Shown piece after piece: positions 1 through 10,869 of a DNA stretch of 64,000 nucleotides. The notes below the pieces were generated by a model. The model was not told the DNA's origin and did not search any database. It saw only the letters and a list, made by a program, of their open reading frames with translations. Every line of letters starts with the position of its first letter. The stretch's first letter is position 1. The stretch is from Symbiodinium natans (lineage: Eukaryota > Sar > Dinophyceae > Suessiales > Symbiodiniaceae), in the NCBI GenBank assembly GCA_905221605.1, contig CAJNDS010002525.1, positions 269,001 to 333,000 on the forward strand, read 5' to 3'. The translations under genes were made by a program, and so were the position numbers.

Positions 1-1260
1 TTAAGGTCGGTGTAGGGTTTAGGGTTTAGGGTTTTTGGGTTTTAAGGGTTTGGGGTTTTCGGTTTTGAGTGTGTTTAAGGGTTTGGGGTTTTCAGGGGTT
101 TTAGGGGTTTAGGGTTTAGGGGTTAGGGGTTAGGCTTTTGGCGTTTAGGGCTTTAGGGTCCGTGTCCCAGGCTACTATTACATGTACTTGGGCCCAAAGA
201 GTCCCTAAATAGGAGGTGCGTTAAGAATTAGCATTTAGGGTTTATGGTTTATAGGGTTTATAGGGTTTAGGGTCCAAGTATTCCCTATCTCGGTACATGG
301 ACCACTATAGGGCTTGGGTTTACGTAAGGGATTTAAGGCTTCAAGGGTTTCGGATGTTCAGGACGATTAGGGTTTAAGATTCAGGAGGTTTCAGGGCTTC
401 AGGGTTTAGGGTGTTTTGGGTAATGATCGAGAGATTTCGGGGCTGGAGGTTCTGCATTATGGGGCGAGGCCCTAAACCACTAAACCTCAGAGCCCAAATC
501 TTAGAGGGGGGTTCAGGGCTCTTGGAGGTTGGGTGACCCGTATACCTATGAGCATTGCGACTGACTACAAGTACCTTGGCCTGTAAGGCCTATGAACAGA
601 TCCGAAGTATGATCCGGACGATGAGGGAAAATCTAAGACGTCCCAAGGGGCCTACCCAGGGAAGTACCCATGCCAGGGAGAAGTTTCAGATTGAATGCAT
701 GCAGAGGTGGAAACCCTAATCCCCACACCCTTGGCCCTCAACCCTAAACCCTGTCTTGTCCCTAGGAAGTGCACAAGCCCGAAAGAAGCAGCCGAGAAAG
801 CTTGGGAGTTGTGGCCGCAGGCTTTGGGGTCACGGATATTCGGGTGAGGTTTCCGCGGATGAAGGCGGTTCAGGGACGCTGCATATGTCCGTGCACTGCA
901 ATGCAGCTTGAAGACGCCCATGCCCAGACTCCAGGTCCCAGACCACAAATCTCAAACCCCGAAACCCTCAAACCCTCCAACCCCAGGGCCTAAACCCAAA
1001 AAACCCTAAAACCCTAAAACCCTCAAACCCTCAAACCCGCAAACCCTCAAACCCTCAAACCCTCAAACCCTCAAACCCTCAAACCCTCAAACCCTCAAAC
1101 CCTCAAACCCTCAAACCCTCAAACCCTCAAACCCTCAACCCTAAAACCCTAAACCCGTAACACCCTAAAACACTAAAACCCCAAAATCCTAAAACCCTAA
1201 AACCCTAAAAGCCCAAACGAACAAACCCTGAATAGCCTAACAGCCCTGAAAACCCCAAAC
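1..1260. repeat. Telomere-like repeat mosaic, left edge of window
   Basis: Degenerate TTTAGGG-type tracts run on the plus strand from 1 to about 440, and the complementary CCCTAAA type runs from about 950 to 1260. A broken family-5 foldback lies at about 155-303, with GGGTCC at its left end and GTACATGGACC at 293-303. The DNA between 480 and 950 is unique and I see no supportable gene in it. Confidence 0.8.
1021..1139. repeat. CCCTCAAA octamer array
   Basis: About fifteen nearly perfect head-to-tail copies of CCCTCAAA, an octamer variant of the CCCTAAA telomere-type repeat, with one CCCGCAAA unit. It is more homogeneous than the mixed repeats around it. Confidence 0.9.
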
Positions 1261-1329
1261 CCTTTCTGGCCTGCTGCAGTTCCAAGCTCCACCTTCAAAA
1301 CCAAGAGACGCCAATGCCCCTGAATTACT

Positions 1330-1456
1330 TAACTCCCTTAAAGGGTATATGCATATATGTATAAATAAAGAAATAAGTATGTATATATATATATAGTTAA
1401 TCATATTGGGGGATATATAACGTACCTAATTCCCTCATTCCCTACCAAGAACCGGT
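1330..1456. mobile_element. Family-3 foldback relic
   Basis: The right part contains the arm ATTCCCTCATTCCCTAC also seen at 3736-3752 and 4995-5009. The left part contains CCCTTAAAGGGTATA, the inner part of the same family. An AT-rich TATATA stretch lies between. The left outer arm is not recognisable. Confidence 0.45.
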
Positions 1457-1852
1457 AGACTTCAGGAATGTTCCTTACATCACGTTAGAGCTCCTGCAAT
1501 TCAACTTCTAGGATGGCCTTTCAACCCCCCGGGGAAACATTCCTAAATATCATCCTCGACAGCCCCATAAGGGAAATCTCAAACATGCCAAGGGCCTACC
1601 TAGTTCAGGAAGACTCCGCAACCCCAATTTTTCAATTCAGGTTAAGGATCTCTATTGCAATTTTGGGGGAATATTTCCCCAATAAAGAGAAATTCGAGCC
1701 TCTTTCCTCAGCCAACCAGGGGTTTGAGGGGTTCAGGGTTTCAGAGGTTTAGGGGCTCAGGCTTTTTCCGGGGGCTTTCAGGGGGATCTTGGGTTACGGG
1801 ATTTAGGGATTTCTGGCGCGTACGCTGGGCCTGAGGATCCCCCATACGCCCT
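1457..1852. other. Unique host DNA, no gene recognised
   Basis: Non-repetitive sequence with one open frame at 1513-1752. Its tail translates telomere-type repeat, and it has no recognisable domain, so I do not call it a gene. Confidence 0.5.
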
Positions 1853-1990
1853 ACTTGGAGGTTCGTGTAGCCCAATTATCCCTGCGCGTATATCACCCTA
1901 TATTAGGGGGTGCTGAAGGGGGTCTATAAGTGGGTTCTGGGTTAGGACTTCACATCTATTTGGGTTACTACGTACCCCGAACCTCCAAGT
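1853..1990. mobile_element. Family-1 MITE-like element
   Basis: Terminal inverted repeats ACTTGGAGGTTCG (1853-1865) and CGAACCTCCAAGT (1978-1990), continuing imperfectly inward into GTAGnnnnCCCA. The same ends occur at 4159-4236 and 47883-48047. No coding capacity. Confidence 0.8.
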
Positions 1991-2436
1991 AAGGAGTTGG
2001 AACATCTATGTGCCAATCTCGCGCCTGGCACTGGCCGGAAGACGCGGTAGTGTGCCTCGCATAGTGGGTTTGGGGTACTTGTAGGGTTGAGGTTTAGCGT
2101 TCCTTGGGATGGGGGCCGTCTATGTTCAAAAAAACGATGAGGTGATGATGCTAGAAGCCACTCGGGCTCCTACATTATCTCAATTACAGTATGGGCAGTT
2201 TTGGTAGTCGAAACTGCAAAAGGTGGGGATGTTCCCCCCTATACTTAAAGTCTTGAGTGAGGATTATACTAGGGGGAACTAGACTAGAAACCCTACTAAG
2301 GACTGCTCGTAGAAGGGGGCACAGTGGAGCTGGTTTGTGGGCGGCTTCCTCGACTCCAGGGACGATGAGAGTAAAGGTAAAGGTAAAGGGCACCCCTTAT
2401 GTGCTGAAGGGGTGCCTTGTGCGGGTACCTAACCCC
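1991..2436. other. Host DNA with a family-2 foldback relic
   Basis: Mostly unique sequence. At about 2225-2325 a relic of family 2 shows GGGGATGTTCCCCC at its left end and CTAAGGACTG near its right end. No gene recognised. Confidence 0.5.
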
Positions 2437-2548
2437 TGGGGCCCTAAACCCTAAACCCTGAACCCTAAACCCTAAACCCTAAACCCTAAACCTAAACCCT
2501 AAACCCTCACCCTGAACCCTAAACCCTAAACCCTAGACCCTGAACCCT
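2437..2548. repeat. CCCTAAA array
   Basis: About fifteen copies of CCCTAAA with single-base variants such as CCCTGAA. An interstitial telomere-type array. Confidence 0.9.
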
Positions 2549-2798
2549 GGCCTTTGCAAGAAAAGGGTATAGGGGCCTGAGAGGAAGATGGCAGCGTGAG
2601 GACCTGTGTCACGTTTCATACTCCCCCTAGAACCATCATCAAAACGATATTCGAAATACTCCCTTGGGTTGTACATAGACAAAAACCGTTGTACATAGAC
2701 ACAAACCAAACATAATTCCTGCAAGGAAACTATACTGAAAACCTAATTTCCCAAGGGAAACGACAATAAAGCACAACAAGCTGCGGAGCTTTGCTACC

Positions 2799-2903
2799 CT
2801 AAGGGTCCATGTACCTAAACAGGGAAGACTTGGGCCTTAAAGTACTTCCTATGTAGGGACTCTTTGGGCCCAAGTATATCATGATAAGGTACGTGGACCC
2901 TTA
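2799..2903. mobile_element. Family-5 MITE-like element
   Basis: Inverted ends CTAAGGGTCCATGTACCT (2799-2816) and AGGTACGTGGACCCTTA (2887-2903), about 105 bp in all. Its right end passes straight into CCCTTAA/CCCTAAA repeats without spacer. Another copy lies at 9631-9729. Confidence 0.8.
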
Positions 2904-3535
2904 ACCCTTAACCCTTAACCCTTAGCCCTAAACCCTAAACCCTAACCCCTAAACCCTAAACCCTAAACCCTAGGGTAGGGCTTGTGTTGCAAGGCTAAGG
3001 GGACCCTTAGGGTTATGTTGAATCAATGATGCAGGCTGCCAACCCGTCGACGGTGGCGACTCCATGGGGCGGAAAGGGTTTAGGGTCTAGGGTGATAGGG
3101 TTTAGGGTTTAGGGTTAGGCTTCAGGGTTTAGGGCTTAGGGCTTAGGGTTTAGGGCTTAGGGTTTAGGGTCTCAACCCTAAACCCTGAACCTTTAGGGCC
3201 TTAGTCCAGCCACGTGGCCTCTCGTTTTTGGTTGTGCTGAAGGCGGTGGAAGCCGCACCAATGAGCGTCACCCCCTGGCGCGAAGAGCACGGGAACGATA
3301 GGGTTTAGGGTATAGGGTATAGGGTTTAGGGTTCAGGGTTTAGGGGTTAGGGTTTAGGGTTGAGGGTTTTTGGTTTAAGGTGTAGGGCAGGGTTTGGGGC
3401 TTAGGGTGGCTTTGCATCCGACTTCAAAAGCGTAGCACCTCGGCGACGGGGCTAGTTTCTGCGTTCATCAAACCCAGACTTCTGGGAGATCCAAAAGATC
3501 CCTTTAAGGCCACCTAAGAAAGACCTAATGGTAGC
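2904..3535. repeat. Telomere-type tracts in both orientations
   Basis: C-strand repeats at about 2904-2972, then plus-strand TTTAGGG tracts at about 3077-3170 and 3300-3405, separated by unique pieces of 80-130 bp. No gene recognised. Confidence 0.75.
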
Positions 3536-3649
3536 AGAATATAGGGGCCTGAATAATTAGAGTAGAGTTTTGGGGGGGGCGATTATAGTATATTTATAAA
3601 GGGGCCATAAGGGAATACTATTAGTAATTACTCCGACCCCTATATTACT
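3536..3649. mobile_element. Family-4 MITE-like element
   Basis: Left end AGAATATAGGGGCCTGAATAA (3536-) and right end ATTACTCCGACCCC plus TATATTACT (3627-3649) are imperfect inverted repeats. 114 bp, AT-rich centre with a G run. A second, interrupted copy is at 6455-6662. Confidence 0.75.
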
Positions 3650-3659
3650 TACTGTTGTT

Positions 3660-3752
3660 TAGCAGGGAATAAGGGAATGAGGTACCCTATATCCCCCTAT
3701 ATATACCCTTTAAGGGATTGTATAGGGTACCTCATTTCCTCATTCCCTACTA
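3660..3752. mobile_element. Family-3 foldback element
   Basis: Arms TAGCAGGGAAT-AAGGGAATGAGG and its near-complement ending ATTCCCTACTA fold onto each other with GGTACCCTATA / TATAGGGTACC in the middle. 93 bp, only ten bases from the family-4 element. Confidence 0.8.
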
Positions 3753-4158
3753 ACCAACAGTAAGATTAGGGCACTCTTTGGCGGCTCTACTTTTTGGATC
3801 ATCCGAGGGGCCTGCGAGGAGGTGAGGGTGACAACCCCAGTCTCCAAAAATCAATGGGGACACGGCGAGTCAAAGCCCGTAAGGGGCAAGCGCGTGAGGG
3901 TTTAGGGTTTGAGCAGGACGCCCAAAAAACATCGAGGCCCCAGGGCACCCACTGGCCAAGACGAAATTCGACGAAGGCCGAGCAAAACCGCCAAAAAAGG
4001 GGTTCGACGAAGGGGGCGGGGGTTCGACGAAGGCCGGGAGATTCGATTTCCCTTGCCGGAGTCTGTGTGCCATCCAACCACTGGATTACTTACCTTTAGG
4101 GTGTAGGGTTTCAATCGGGCTATTTGAACCCAAGATAAGAACTTAGCCAGCTACAGCT
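3753..4158. other. Unique host DNA with overlapping open frames
   Basis: A GC-rich, repeat-poor piece. Several frames stay open on both strands between 3794 and 4114, including a direct repeat of GGTTCGACGAAG. None shows a recognisable domain, and open frames on both strands are expected from the composition. Confidence 0.4.
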
Positions 4159-4236
4159 ACTTGGAGGTTCATGGCTTGTAAGGTGGGCTATTACTACACT
4201 TATCATGTGGGCTACTAGTACCCTGAACCTCCAAGT
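4159..4236. mobile_element. Family-1 MITE-like element, short form
   Basis: Ends ACTTGGAGGTTCA (4159-4171) and TGAACCTCCAAGT (4224-4236), a perfect 13-bp inverted repeat around a 52-bp centre. Confidence 0.85.
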
Positions 4237-4259
4237 ATACTTGCCCAACGATCGCCCTC

Positions 4260-4340
4260 CTAGCCCCAGGAGTAACCCAGGAACCTTTTGGTCGAAACCG
4301 TAAAAAAAGGAAATAAGGGCCTACTCTGGGTCCTAGTAGC
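4260..4340. mobile_element. Family-D foldback element
   Basis: Begins CTAGCCCCAGGAGTAACCC and ends TACTCTGGGTCCTAG, imperfect inverted repeats. Homologous pieces are at 8951-9062 and 48941-49051. Confidence 0.6.
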
Positions 4341-4929
4341 CCTATAAACCCTAAACCGCAGATGAAGCTCCAAACCACCCCGGGCCCCAAGAAAAGATGC
4401 GGCTGCCTGGGGCCACGTCTCGATCTGGGGCCTGGGTCAAGGGTTTAGGGGTAGGGGGTTTAAGGTTTAGGGTTTAGGGTTTAGGGCTTAGGGTTTAGGT
4501 TTCGGGTTTAGGGTCTCCAGCCTTTCTTGCGTTAGGGATGTAGAGCTGATGGGCAATCATCTGCTAGACCATGGGACTCGCCATACTTTTGAAGCCTCCG
4601 TGTATCAACGAAGGGACCATGCTTCTACGAACACTGGATTTTCAAGTTTCGGCCTTCGGGTGTCCGAATTTATGGTTTAGGGTTTAGGGTATCGCGTCTT
4701 GGGGAGAGTGAAAGGGGTTTCAACAGGCGTGGCTTTTGGCTTTGCGGCGTTGGGGCTTTAGGGCAGCTACTGGTTTAGGACTTCAACAGGGTTTAGGGTT
4801 TAGGGTGTAGGGTTTAGGGTTTCGGGTTTCGGGTTTAGGGTTTCGGGTTTAGCTCCAGGACATGAGCACCACACCTTGGGTGAAGACACCCTGGACTTCG
4901 ACACCCCAATACCTTACCCCTTGGTTGTA
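4341..4929. repeat. Telomere-type tracts with unique spacers
   Basis: TTTAGGG-type tracts at about 4440-4515, 4673-4690 and 4790-4850, with TTTCGGG variants. The spacers carry no recognisable gene. Confidence 0.7.
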
Positions 4930-5009
4930 AGTAGGGGATGCGGGAATTAGGGTCCTACATATACCCTTTGAGGGGAGTATATAGGGTACCTCATTCCCTC
5001 ATTCCCTAG
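4930..5009. mobile_element. Family-3 foldback element
   Basis: AGTAGGGGATGCGGGAATTAGG at the left and CCTCATTCCCTCATTCCCTA at the right are inverted, with CATATACCCTTTGAGGGGAGT between them. Confidence 0.7.
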
Positions 5010-6454
5010 TATAAGGACCGGCCAGATTAGGGGTTTAAAGGGTTTTGGGTCTTTACAGGCCCTTACTTGCGGATACTTCCTCAAAATCAGGCGAGGGGTC
5101 CGCAATGGAATGATCTTGAAGCAGAATTAGGATCCAGGTTTAGATCTCACTCAAGCCCTTAAACCCTAAACCCTAAACCCTAAACCCTGAACCCTAAACC
5201 CCAAAGCCTAAACCCTAAACCCTAAACCCTAAACCCTACACCCTAGGGATCCTTTTTGAGGTTAGAGGAACGTGCCTTCGTTGCCTTCCGGGGCTTCCAC
5301 TAATCTATCCTGGAGGACTCAACATAAGGGTTTAGGGTTTAGGGTTTAGGGTTTAGGGTTAAGGGTTTAGGGTTTAGGGTTTAAGGTTTAGGGTTTTTGG
5401 TGATTCGAGCTTTGCCCTTGAAGAGCTGAGTGACCAGTTGTCTGGAGTGTAGCTCAATCAGGCAAAAAAGGCTGGAACAGTTATACCTCTGTGTTGCCCT
5501 AAACCCTAAACCCTAAACCCTAAACCCTACAACCTAAATTGCTTAGTCGGGTTTAAGGATTCCAGGGGCCTTGCTGTGGAAGCTACAACCGCCCACGTCC
5601 CAGGCCCCTACATTCCCTCACCCTAACAACCCCATAAACCCCATGGGCCCTATAAACCCGATAAACTCTATAAACCTTGCAAACAACCCTGGAAGCTGTA
5701 TAAACTCCATGAACCCTACAAACCCAAATCATGGTGGCGGCCGCTCTGCCAACACGACCGACTTGTCAAGATGTCTGGACCCTCTAAACCTACAACCCCT
5801 ACAATCTTGCACATCCTATAAACCCTATAAACCCTATAACCCCTAAACCCGACGAAAATCCCAAGGCCGCGAACCGCAAGCACCCCAAGATTCAGTCCGA
5901 AGTGGCCTTGTCAGAGTGGTGCCAGTTCCCGCGCGGACCACGCGCACAGGGCTGCGGCTCTGCCGGCCCTTGCAGCAGGAGTTCAAGCACATCCGAAAAC
6001 CTATACTCTTTTGAACACCCTACACACGTTGGTGCAGCTGGGGCGTTTGCTTCTGTGACCGGTAGGCACTGGGATGAGTGGCTTGACTCGGTGTGACCAT
6101 TTTTTATGTATATATAGATATAGATACATATACACAGAAGCGGAGGCTGTGGGGCCTGCGTTTTGGCATGTGGAAGTACATCGATAACCCCATATCTGCT
6201 CTAGCAGAATCAGAGGACACCCGCGAGCCTCCAGAGACGTCACAACGAGGCACCTGATTCTCTAGGCTTCGTAGGGTTTCTAGAGTTTGTATAGGGTTTG
6301 TAGGGTTTACAGTATAGGGTTCACAGCATTTTCAGGGCTTGCAGGGGGAAAAGGTTTTTTTCGGGTGTAGAGATGTGAACATCACATCTGCTCGCCCTGA
6401 TGCCGCGCACATACAGATCGCGGAGAAAAGGTCGAGGACCGACACCCGCATCCA
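5010..6454. repeat. Telomere-type arrays and variant repeats
   Basis: CCCTAAA array at about 5158-5245, TTTAGGG array at 5328-5397, CCCTAAA at 5497-5528, then a looser ATAAACCC / CCTATAAA variant region at 5630-5850. Unique GC-rich DNA with no recognised gene follows at 5870-6250. Confidence 0.7.
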
Positions 6455-6662
6455 AGTAATATAGGGGCCTGAATAATGGTTTAGAGTTTAGGGTTGAGGG
6501 TTTAGGGTTTAGGGTTCGAATAGGATTTTGGGGGTTAGTATAGTATATATAATAGTTTAGGGTTAGAATAGGATTTTGGGGGTTAGTATAGTATATATAA
6601 TAGTATATATACAAAGGGACCCTAAGGGAATGCAAGTAGTCATCATTCCGACCCCTGTGATT
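6455..6662. mobile_element. Family-4 element interrupted by telomere-type repeats
   Basis: Left end AGTAATATAGGGGCCTGAAT (6455-) and right end ATCATTCCGACCCC match the ends of the 3536-3649 copy. Between them lie TTTAGGG repeats and a tandem duplication of a roughly 47-bp piece containing AATAGGATTTTGGGGGTTAG, at about 6515 and 6564. The shorter copy shows what the uninterrupted form looks like. Confidence 0.7.
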
Positions 6663-7576
6663 CTCGCTGCCCGTCAAGACACGCGAAAAGATTCTGGGGG
6701 CATCGCGCTCACGAAACTGCTTCATCGCTCTCTTGATACGCAGAGACGTCGCTTGGGTGAGAAATCTGGTTTTGCTGGAAGCACGCAGTCGGAGCATCGC
6801 CGCATGGGATTTTGCCTCGCGACATAATACCTTTTGCTCTTATGAAAAGAAGTAGCCTAAGGCTAACCCTAAGGATCCGGCAAGTCATAATTTGAGATAA
6901 AGACTTTGCCATAAAATTTGAACTTTGCCTTTTGCCGTGCAAGTTAAAATTACAAGGTAATGATTTTAACTCTACCTTAAGCTGCGATGCTCATGTTTGG
7001 CTCATCCAATAGCCGCTTCATCTTGTCCTGCGACGGCTCCGGTGTCCTCGGTGCAGGCGAGCCAGGAGCGTCATGGCCCATGTTCCGAGCTCTTTCGCTC
7101 TCCATGCAGATGGCAATCATCTCGGCTTGCGTAGCCGAGCCGGCCGTAGTCAAGAGCTCCGCTGCTGTCACTGTTCTTTCTGCTTCGTCTGAGCTCGGAT
7201 CCAGCTGCGTGGCGGCTGGATCCGGTTGCGTCGCGGCCAGGTCTGTGTCCATAGCTGCAACTCCTAGCCCTTCTAGACTTCGTGGCTGCATGAAGGAGGA
7301 GAGTCTAGCAGCAGCTGAAAGCTCAGCTCGCTTTTCCAAGTACTGAAAACAAACTCTCGAGATGCATGCAGCGACGGCAGCGTGGACATCACAAGAACTT
7401 CTCGGCTTCGCTGTATATGTACGTATATATATATATATACATATGGTAGAAAAGTCGCTCGGGTGAGATAGCGGCACTTCGACGGTCGATCAAGTGCGAC
7501 TTCGCTTTGCGACGCACACGGTAGGAAACCCAAAGGATCCATGCACCTATATAGGGTTTAGGGTTTAGGGTGTAGG
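6663..7576. other. Repeat-poor host segment with a possible exon
   Basis: Free of telomere-type repeats until about 7553. On the minus strand the frame between about 6980 and 7345 stays open and encodes a polar, Ala/Pro/Ser-rich stretch containing DEAERTVTAAELL and ending LDEPNMSIAA before a stop. There is no ATG at the open frame's upstream end, and no domain is recognised. It could be a terminal exon or chance in GC-rich DNA. Confidence 0.35.
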
Positions 7577-7965
7577 GCACTTAGGGTCTAATGCTACTCT
7601 GTAGGAACCCCTTTAAGCCCAAGCATATAGCTTCCTTAGGGAGAGGATTGTCATCAAAGAGCTCTCTCGGCACTTGCCCTAAACCCCACACCGTAACCCT
7701 TAACCCCCAAAACCCTAAGCCCTTAGACCCGGTAACCCCTAAACCCTAAACCCATATTGAAGTAGGGTATATATTTCTTGTATCCCCAAAAGGACACCAC
7801 ATATATACACTCACCAATATTGGAAAGGAACCTTATGTACACTCACCAAGAACAGTAAGATAAACCCTGCTTCATAGAGTATACACTTAGGCCCTAATGC
7901 TACTCTACAGGAACCCCCTTAAGGCCCAAGCATATACTATATAGCCACCTGGATCCTTAGGGAAA
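7577..7965. repeat. Pair of related family-5-like repeats
   Basis: The piece at 7577-7645 (CACTTAGGGTCTAATGCTAC...CCCAAGCATATAG) recurs at 7886-7965 with a few changes, about 309 bp apart. The DNA between holds CCCTAAA variants and AT-rich unique sequence. Confidence 0.65.
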
Positions 7966-8289
7966 GGGTTATAAACCCTGCTTCATATCAGCTCTCTGAC
8001 GTTTGCTCAGCCGCACACGGGGCTGGGCGCACCTGGGGAGGGGAGACATGGCAGGTGCAGTCAGTGCCAATGCAAGCAGCGGGGGGGCTGGTTCGGTTTG
8101 GGTTTAGGGCTCCGGATGTAGTGTTTAGGGTTTAGGGTTTACTAAACCCTACACCCTAAACCCTAAGCCCCAAGCCTACTAGGGATGTTTAGGGTTTAGG
8201 GTTCAGGGCTTCGGGTTTGGGTGAGGGTTTTTGGAGGAAGCCTTGCCATGACTGGCGCCAACATTGCAGCACGCACCTTGCTCTCTACG
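7966..8289. repeat. Telomere-type tracts with an inverted junction
   Basis: Plus-strand TTTAGGG repeats meet minus-strand CCCTAAA repeats head-on near 8148, then switch back at about 8190. No gene recognised. Confidence 0.65.
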
Positions 8290-8417
8290 AATTTGCTTAA
8301 GAACCCCCCCCCCCCAAAAAAAAAAAAAAAAAATATTAATAAATAATAATCATAATCCTTCTTTCTCAGGGCCACAGAGGGATTTTCACATATATATATA
8401 TATATAATTGCTTCTTT

Positions 8418-8448
<31 letters not shown>

Positions 8449-8465
8449 CGGGGTTCTCAAGCAAA
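8290..8465. mobile_element. Family-6 foldback with homopolymer arms
   Basis: TTTGCTTAAGAA followed by C14 and A18 (8302-8333) is mirrored by T13 and G21 (8415-8448), then a GGGGTTCTCAAGCAAA-type end. The 80-bp centre is AT-rich with a TATATA run. A second copy without the long homopolymers lies at 51831-51949. Confidence 0.8.
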
Positions 8466-8703
8466 ATGTCGTTCTGCAGGCTTCTTAGGCGATAGGATTA
8501 GGGTCACCCTTGGGGATGTAGACACTCCGAATAAGGTTCCTGTTTAAGAGAGCCAGAAGAGGGTTGGGAAGGGTTCCCCTTTAAGGGTCCCCCGAATGTT
8601 ACCTAGGAGTTCCGTAGGCTCTGGGAACGCGACCGAGACATCCGAGACTGTTCGGACTTCTCGCACCGACACGGCTGGCTGGGCGTACCTTGACAGGACA
8701 AGG
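8466..8703. other. Unique host DNA
   Basis: No repeat or gene recognised. Confidence 0.5.
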
Positions 8704-8810
8704 CAGGGTTTAGGGTTTAGGGTTTAGGGTTTAGGGTTTAGGGTTTAGGGTTTAGGGTTTAGGGTTTAGGGTTTAGGGTTTAGGGTTTAGGGTTTAGGGT
8801 TTAGGGTTCA
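8704..8810. repeat. Perfect TTTAGGG array
   Basis: About fifteen uninterrupted TTTAGGG heptamers, one of the longest pure telomere-type arrays in the window. Confidence 0.95.
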
Positions 8811-8950
8811 GGGCTACTAGACCCAGGAGTAACCGCGGCTTGGGGTTTATAAGGGTTTCTGGGTTATGGGGTTCGAGGGGTAATGAGCTATAGGGCCTTC
8901 TAGGGTCATCAGGTTACGGGTTCCAGGGCTAAGGGTTTATAGGGTCATCT

Positions 8951-9062
8951 AGACCGAGGAGTAACCTAGGAATAACAAGGGTGCCCTTTTTGGCTTTTAA
9001 GGGGACGAGAAGGGAACCCCAACCCTAAAAAGAAGATATATGGGCCTACTCCGGGTCCTGGT
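8951..9062. mobile_element. Family-D foldback element
   Basis: Begins AGACCGAGGAGTAACC and ends TACTCCGGGTCCTGGT. The interior shares GGTGCCCTTTTTnGC with the copy at 48941-49051. A fragment of the left end also occurs at 8813-8835. Confidence 0.65.
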
Positions 9063-9630
9063 CCTGGCGGCTTGGGGTTTACACTTGCGGCTTGCACTCA
9101 GCAGAAGTTGTCCGCACTGCACGCGCAAATCCGGCTGAGTTTAACCCTACACCCACTTGTAGCTCCACATGGTCCACATGTCGCTCTCTGTCACTCTGGG
9201 TACTCGAACCCCCAAAATCCCCAAACCCTGAAACATGCCAGCTATTCTATTCTCAATCCTACGGCCCTGCAAGTTAAGCCCCTCCAAAACACCTTGGACC
9301 ATGCAGCACACTGCAGGACAGCTCAGGATATCGCACGCTCGGCGCTGATATCGCCCGGGATGCCACAGATGGCACCTAGCAGGATGCCGTGAGATTAGGG
9401 CTTAGGGTGTTTGGGGAGTTTTCAGGGTTCGTGCGCGCAGGGGTGAGGGTCAAAGGGTTTTAGGGCTACTGGGCTGAATTCGTGGCTCGGAGTGTAGCGG
9501 ACGAGTCTAGGGCAGTCTATGAGGGACAGCAGTGGAAGTGTGTAGGATCCTGTCCCACATCGCCCGGCGCCAGAAACTTGTTGATCAGCTTCGTCTTGTG
9601 CCGCGGGGAGGCCAGTGCATGGAACTCACC
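9063..9630. other. Unique host DNA, no gene recognised
   Basis: Repeat-poor. A frame at 9072-9392 is open but has no recognisable domain and includes CCCCAAAACCC-type repeat. Confidence 0.4.
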
Positions 9631-9729
9631 CTAAGGGTCCACGTATGCAGTATATACTTGGGGGGTAAAGGGGTCCCATATAGTAGCGTTAGGGCCCGAA
9701 ATATGCCATATAGGTACATGGACCCTTAG
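9631..9729. mobile_element. Family-5 MITE-like element
   Basis: CTAAGGGTCCACGTATGC at the left and GTACATGGACCCTTAG at the right are inverted. 99 bp, same family as 2799-2903. Confidence 0.8.
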
Positions 9730-10869
9730 GGTTAGTCTCCAGGGCAAGTGACTCTCCCACTCTCCCCCGGTCGGGAGGATGCGAGATCGCACGATGTGTG
9801 CTGGATGCTAACTCACTTGCTCAGAGTGGTGACCTCAAAGTTTAGGGTTTAGGGTTCAGGGTTTAGGGATACTTGTTGCAAGTGACCCTAAACCCTAAAC
9901 CCTACACCCTCAACCAGCATACACCTTGCTCAGAAATGTGGAAAAACTGGAGATGGTCCCTGCCTGTAGTAGCATTGGTCAACCTCCGTCCAAGTCTTCG
10001 AAAGTCTCCAAGAGCGAAGTCAAACGCGTAAAGGGACTGCATACCATGTGGTGCCAGCGACGATGTCCAAACCAGTGGTAGCCAGGAACCATTCACGTGC
10101 ATGGTTGAATTTCAGCCTGCCTGCACGATTTTGCACAGGGTTTGCTTATGAGACAATTCTCTGGGCAAACATCTACCTGTGCTGTATGATCCCATCCCTG
10201 AACCCTAAACCCTAAATCCTAATCGTTAAGCAGCAGAGCCATGACGTAGCCGTAGCCTACAGCTCCGTGGATTCGTCCACGGCTTCAAGTTGCAGGGATA
10301 CAGTTGTGGCTGACACCCAAAAAACAACGTCACAACTCGGTACGAGGGTTTATAGGGCTTAGGGTTCCGAATGCATCAAATGAAGCACCACCTATCTATT
10401 CCTTCATTGTAGATCTAGGCGTGGGTACTTGGAAGGTCATGGGTACTCATGAGTAGGGTCACGAGTATGGTAACTATATTATGGCTATAACCTTATTTAG
10501 GGTACAAATAGCCCTGCTTAAAATTACTCCGCTAAACCCGAAACCCTAAACCGAATGCCAGAGAATTGCCATATAAACGAATAAACCTCTGGATTCCCAT
10601 TCTATCCACAGGCTTTGCTCTGGACCTGGGTAATCCGGAGGTTCTGGACAACTAATTCTGCATGTATTCGCGATCCACAACAGGAATTTCCTAGTTTACT
10701 AGGTCAGAAGGGCTTCCAAGCAAACCATAGAGCCCGAAACCGTAAAGCCCTCAAGCCTCCCAACCCTGCCCTTGCCTGCGGTCGGAACCCTGTGTTGTAA
10801 CAATTCAATGGACTGCATGTGCTGACAAAGATTGGATCAAATCAGCCTCGGTTGCAGTGGAACGCCAGC
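9730..10869. other. Mostly unique host DNA
   Basis: Short telomere-type tracts at about 9838-9905 and 10198-10220. The remainder is unique, and no open frame has a recognisable domain. Confidence 0.5.

Noticed and set aside
5571-5846. Open frame with repeated Asn-Pro residues
   Set aside because: It is simply the translation of ATAAACCC-type repeats, and its start codon is TTG.
6993-7010. Possible dinoflagellate spliced-leader relic (CATGTTTGGCTCA)
   Set aside because: The match to the spliced leader is short, contains an insertion and lies in the middle of an open frame on the other strand. Not enough to call.
7399-7445. Promoter-like TATATA runs in the host flanks
   Set aside because: AT dinucleotide runs occur inside foldback elements and have no gene placed downstream.
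8704-8810. A real chromosome end
   Set aside because: Unique and repeated DNA continues on both sides, and other tracts point in both directions. These are interstitial.
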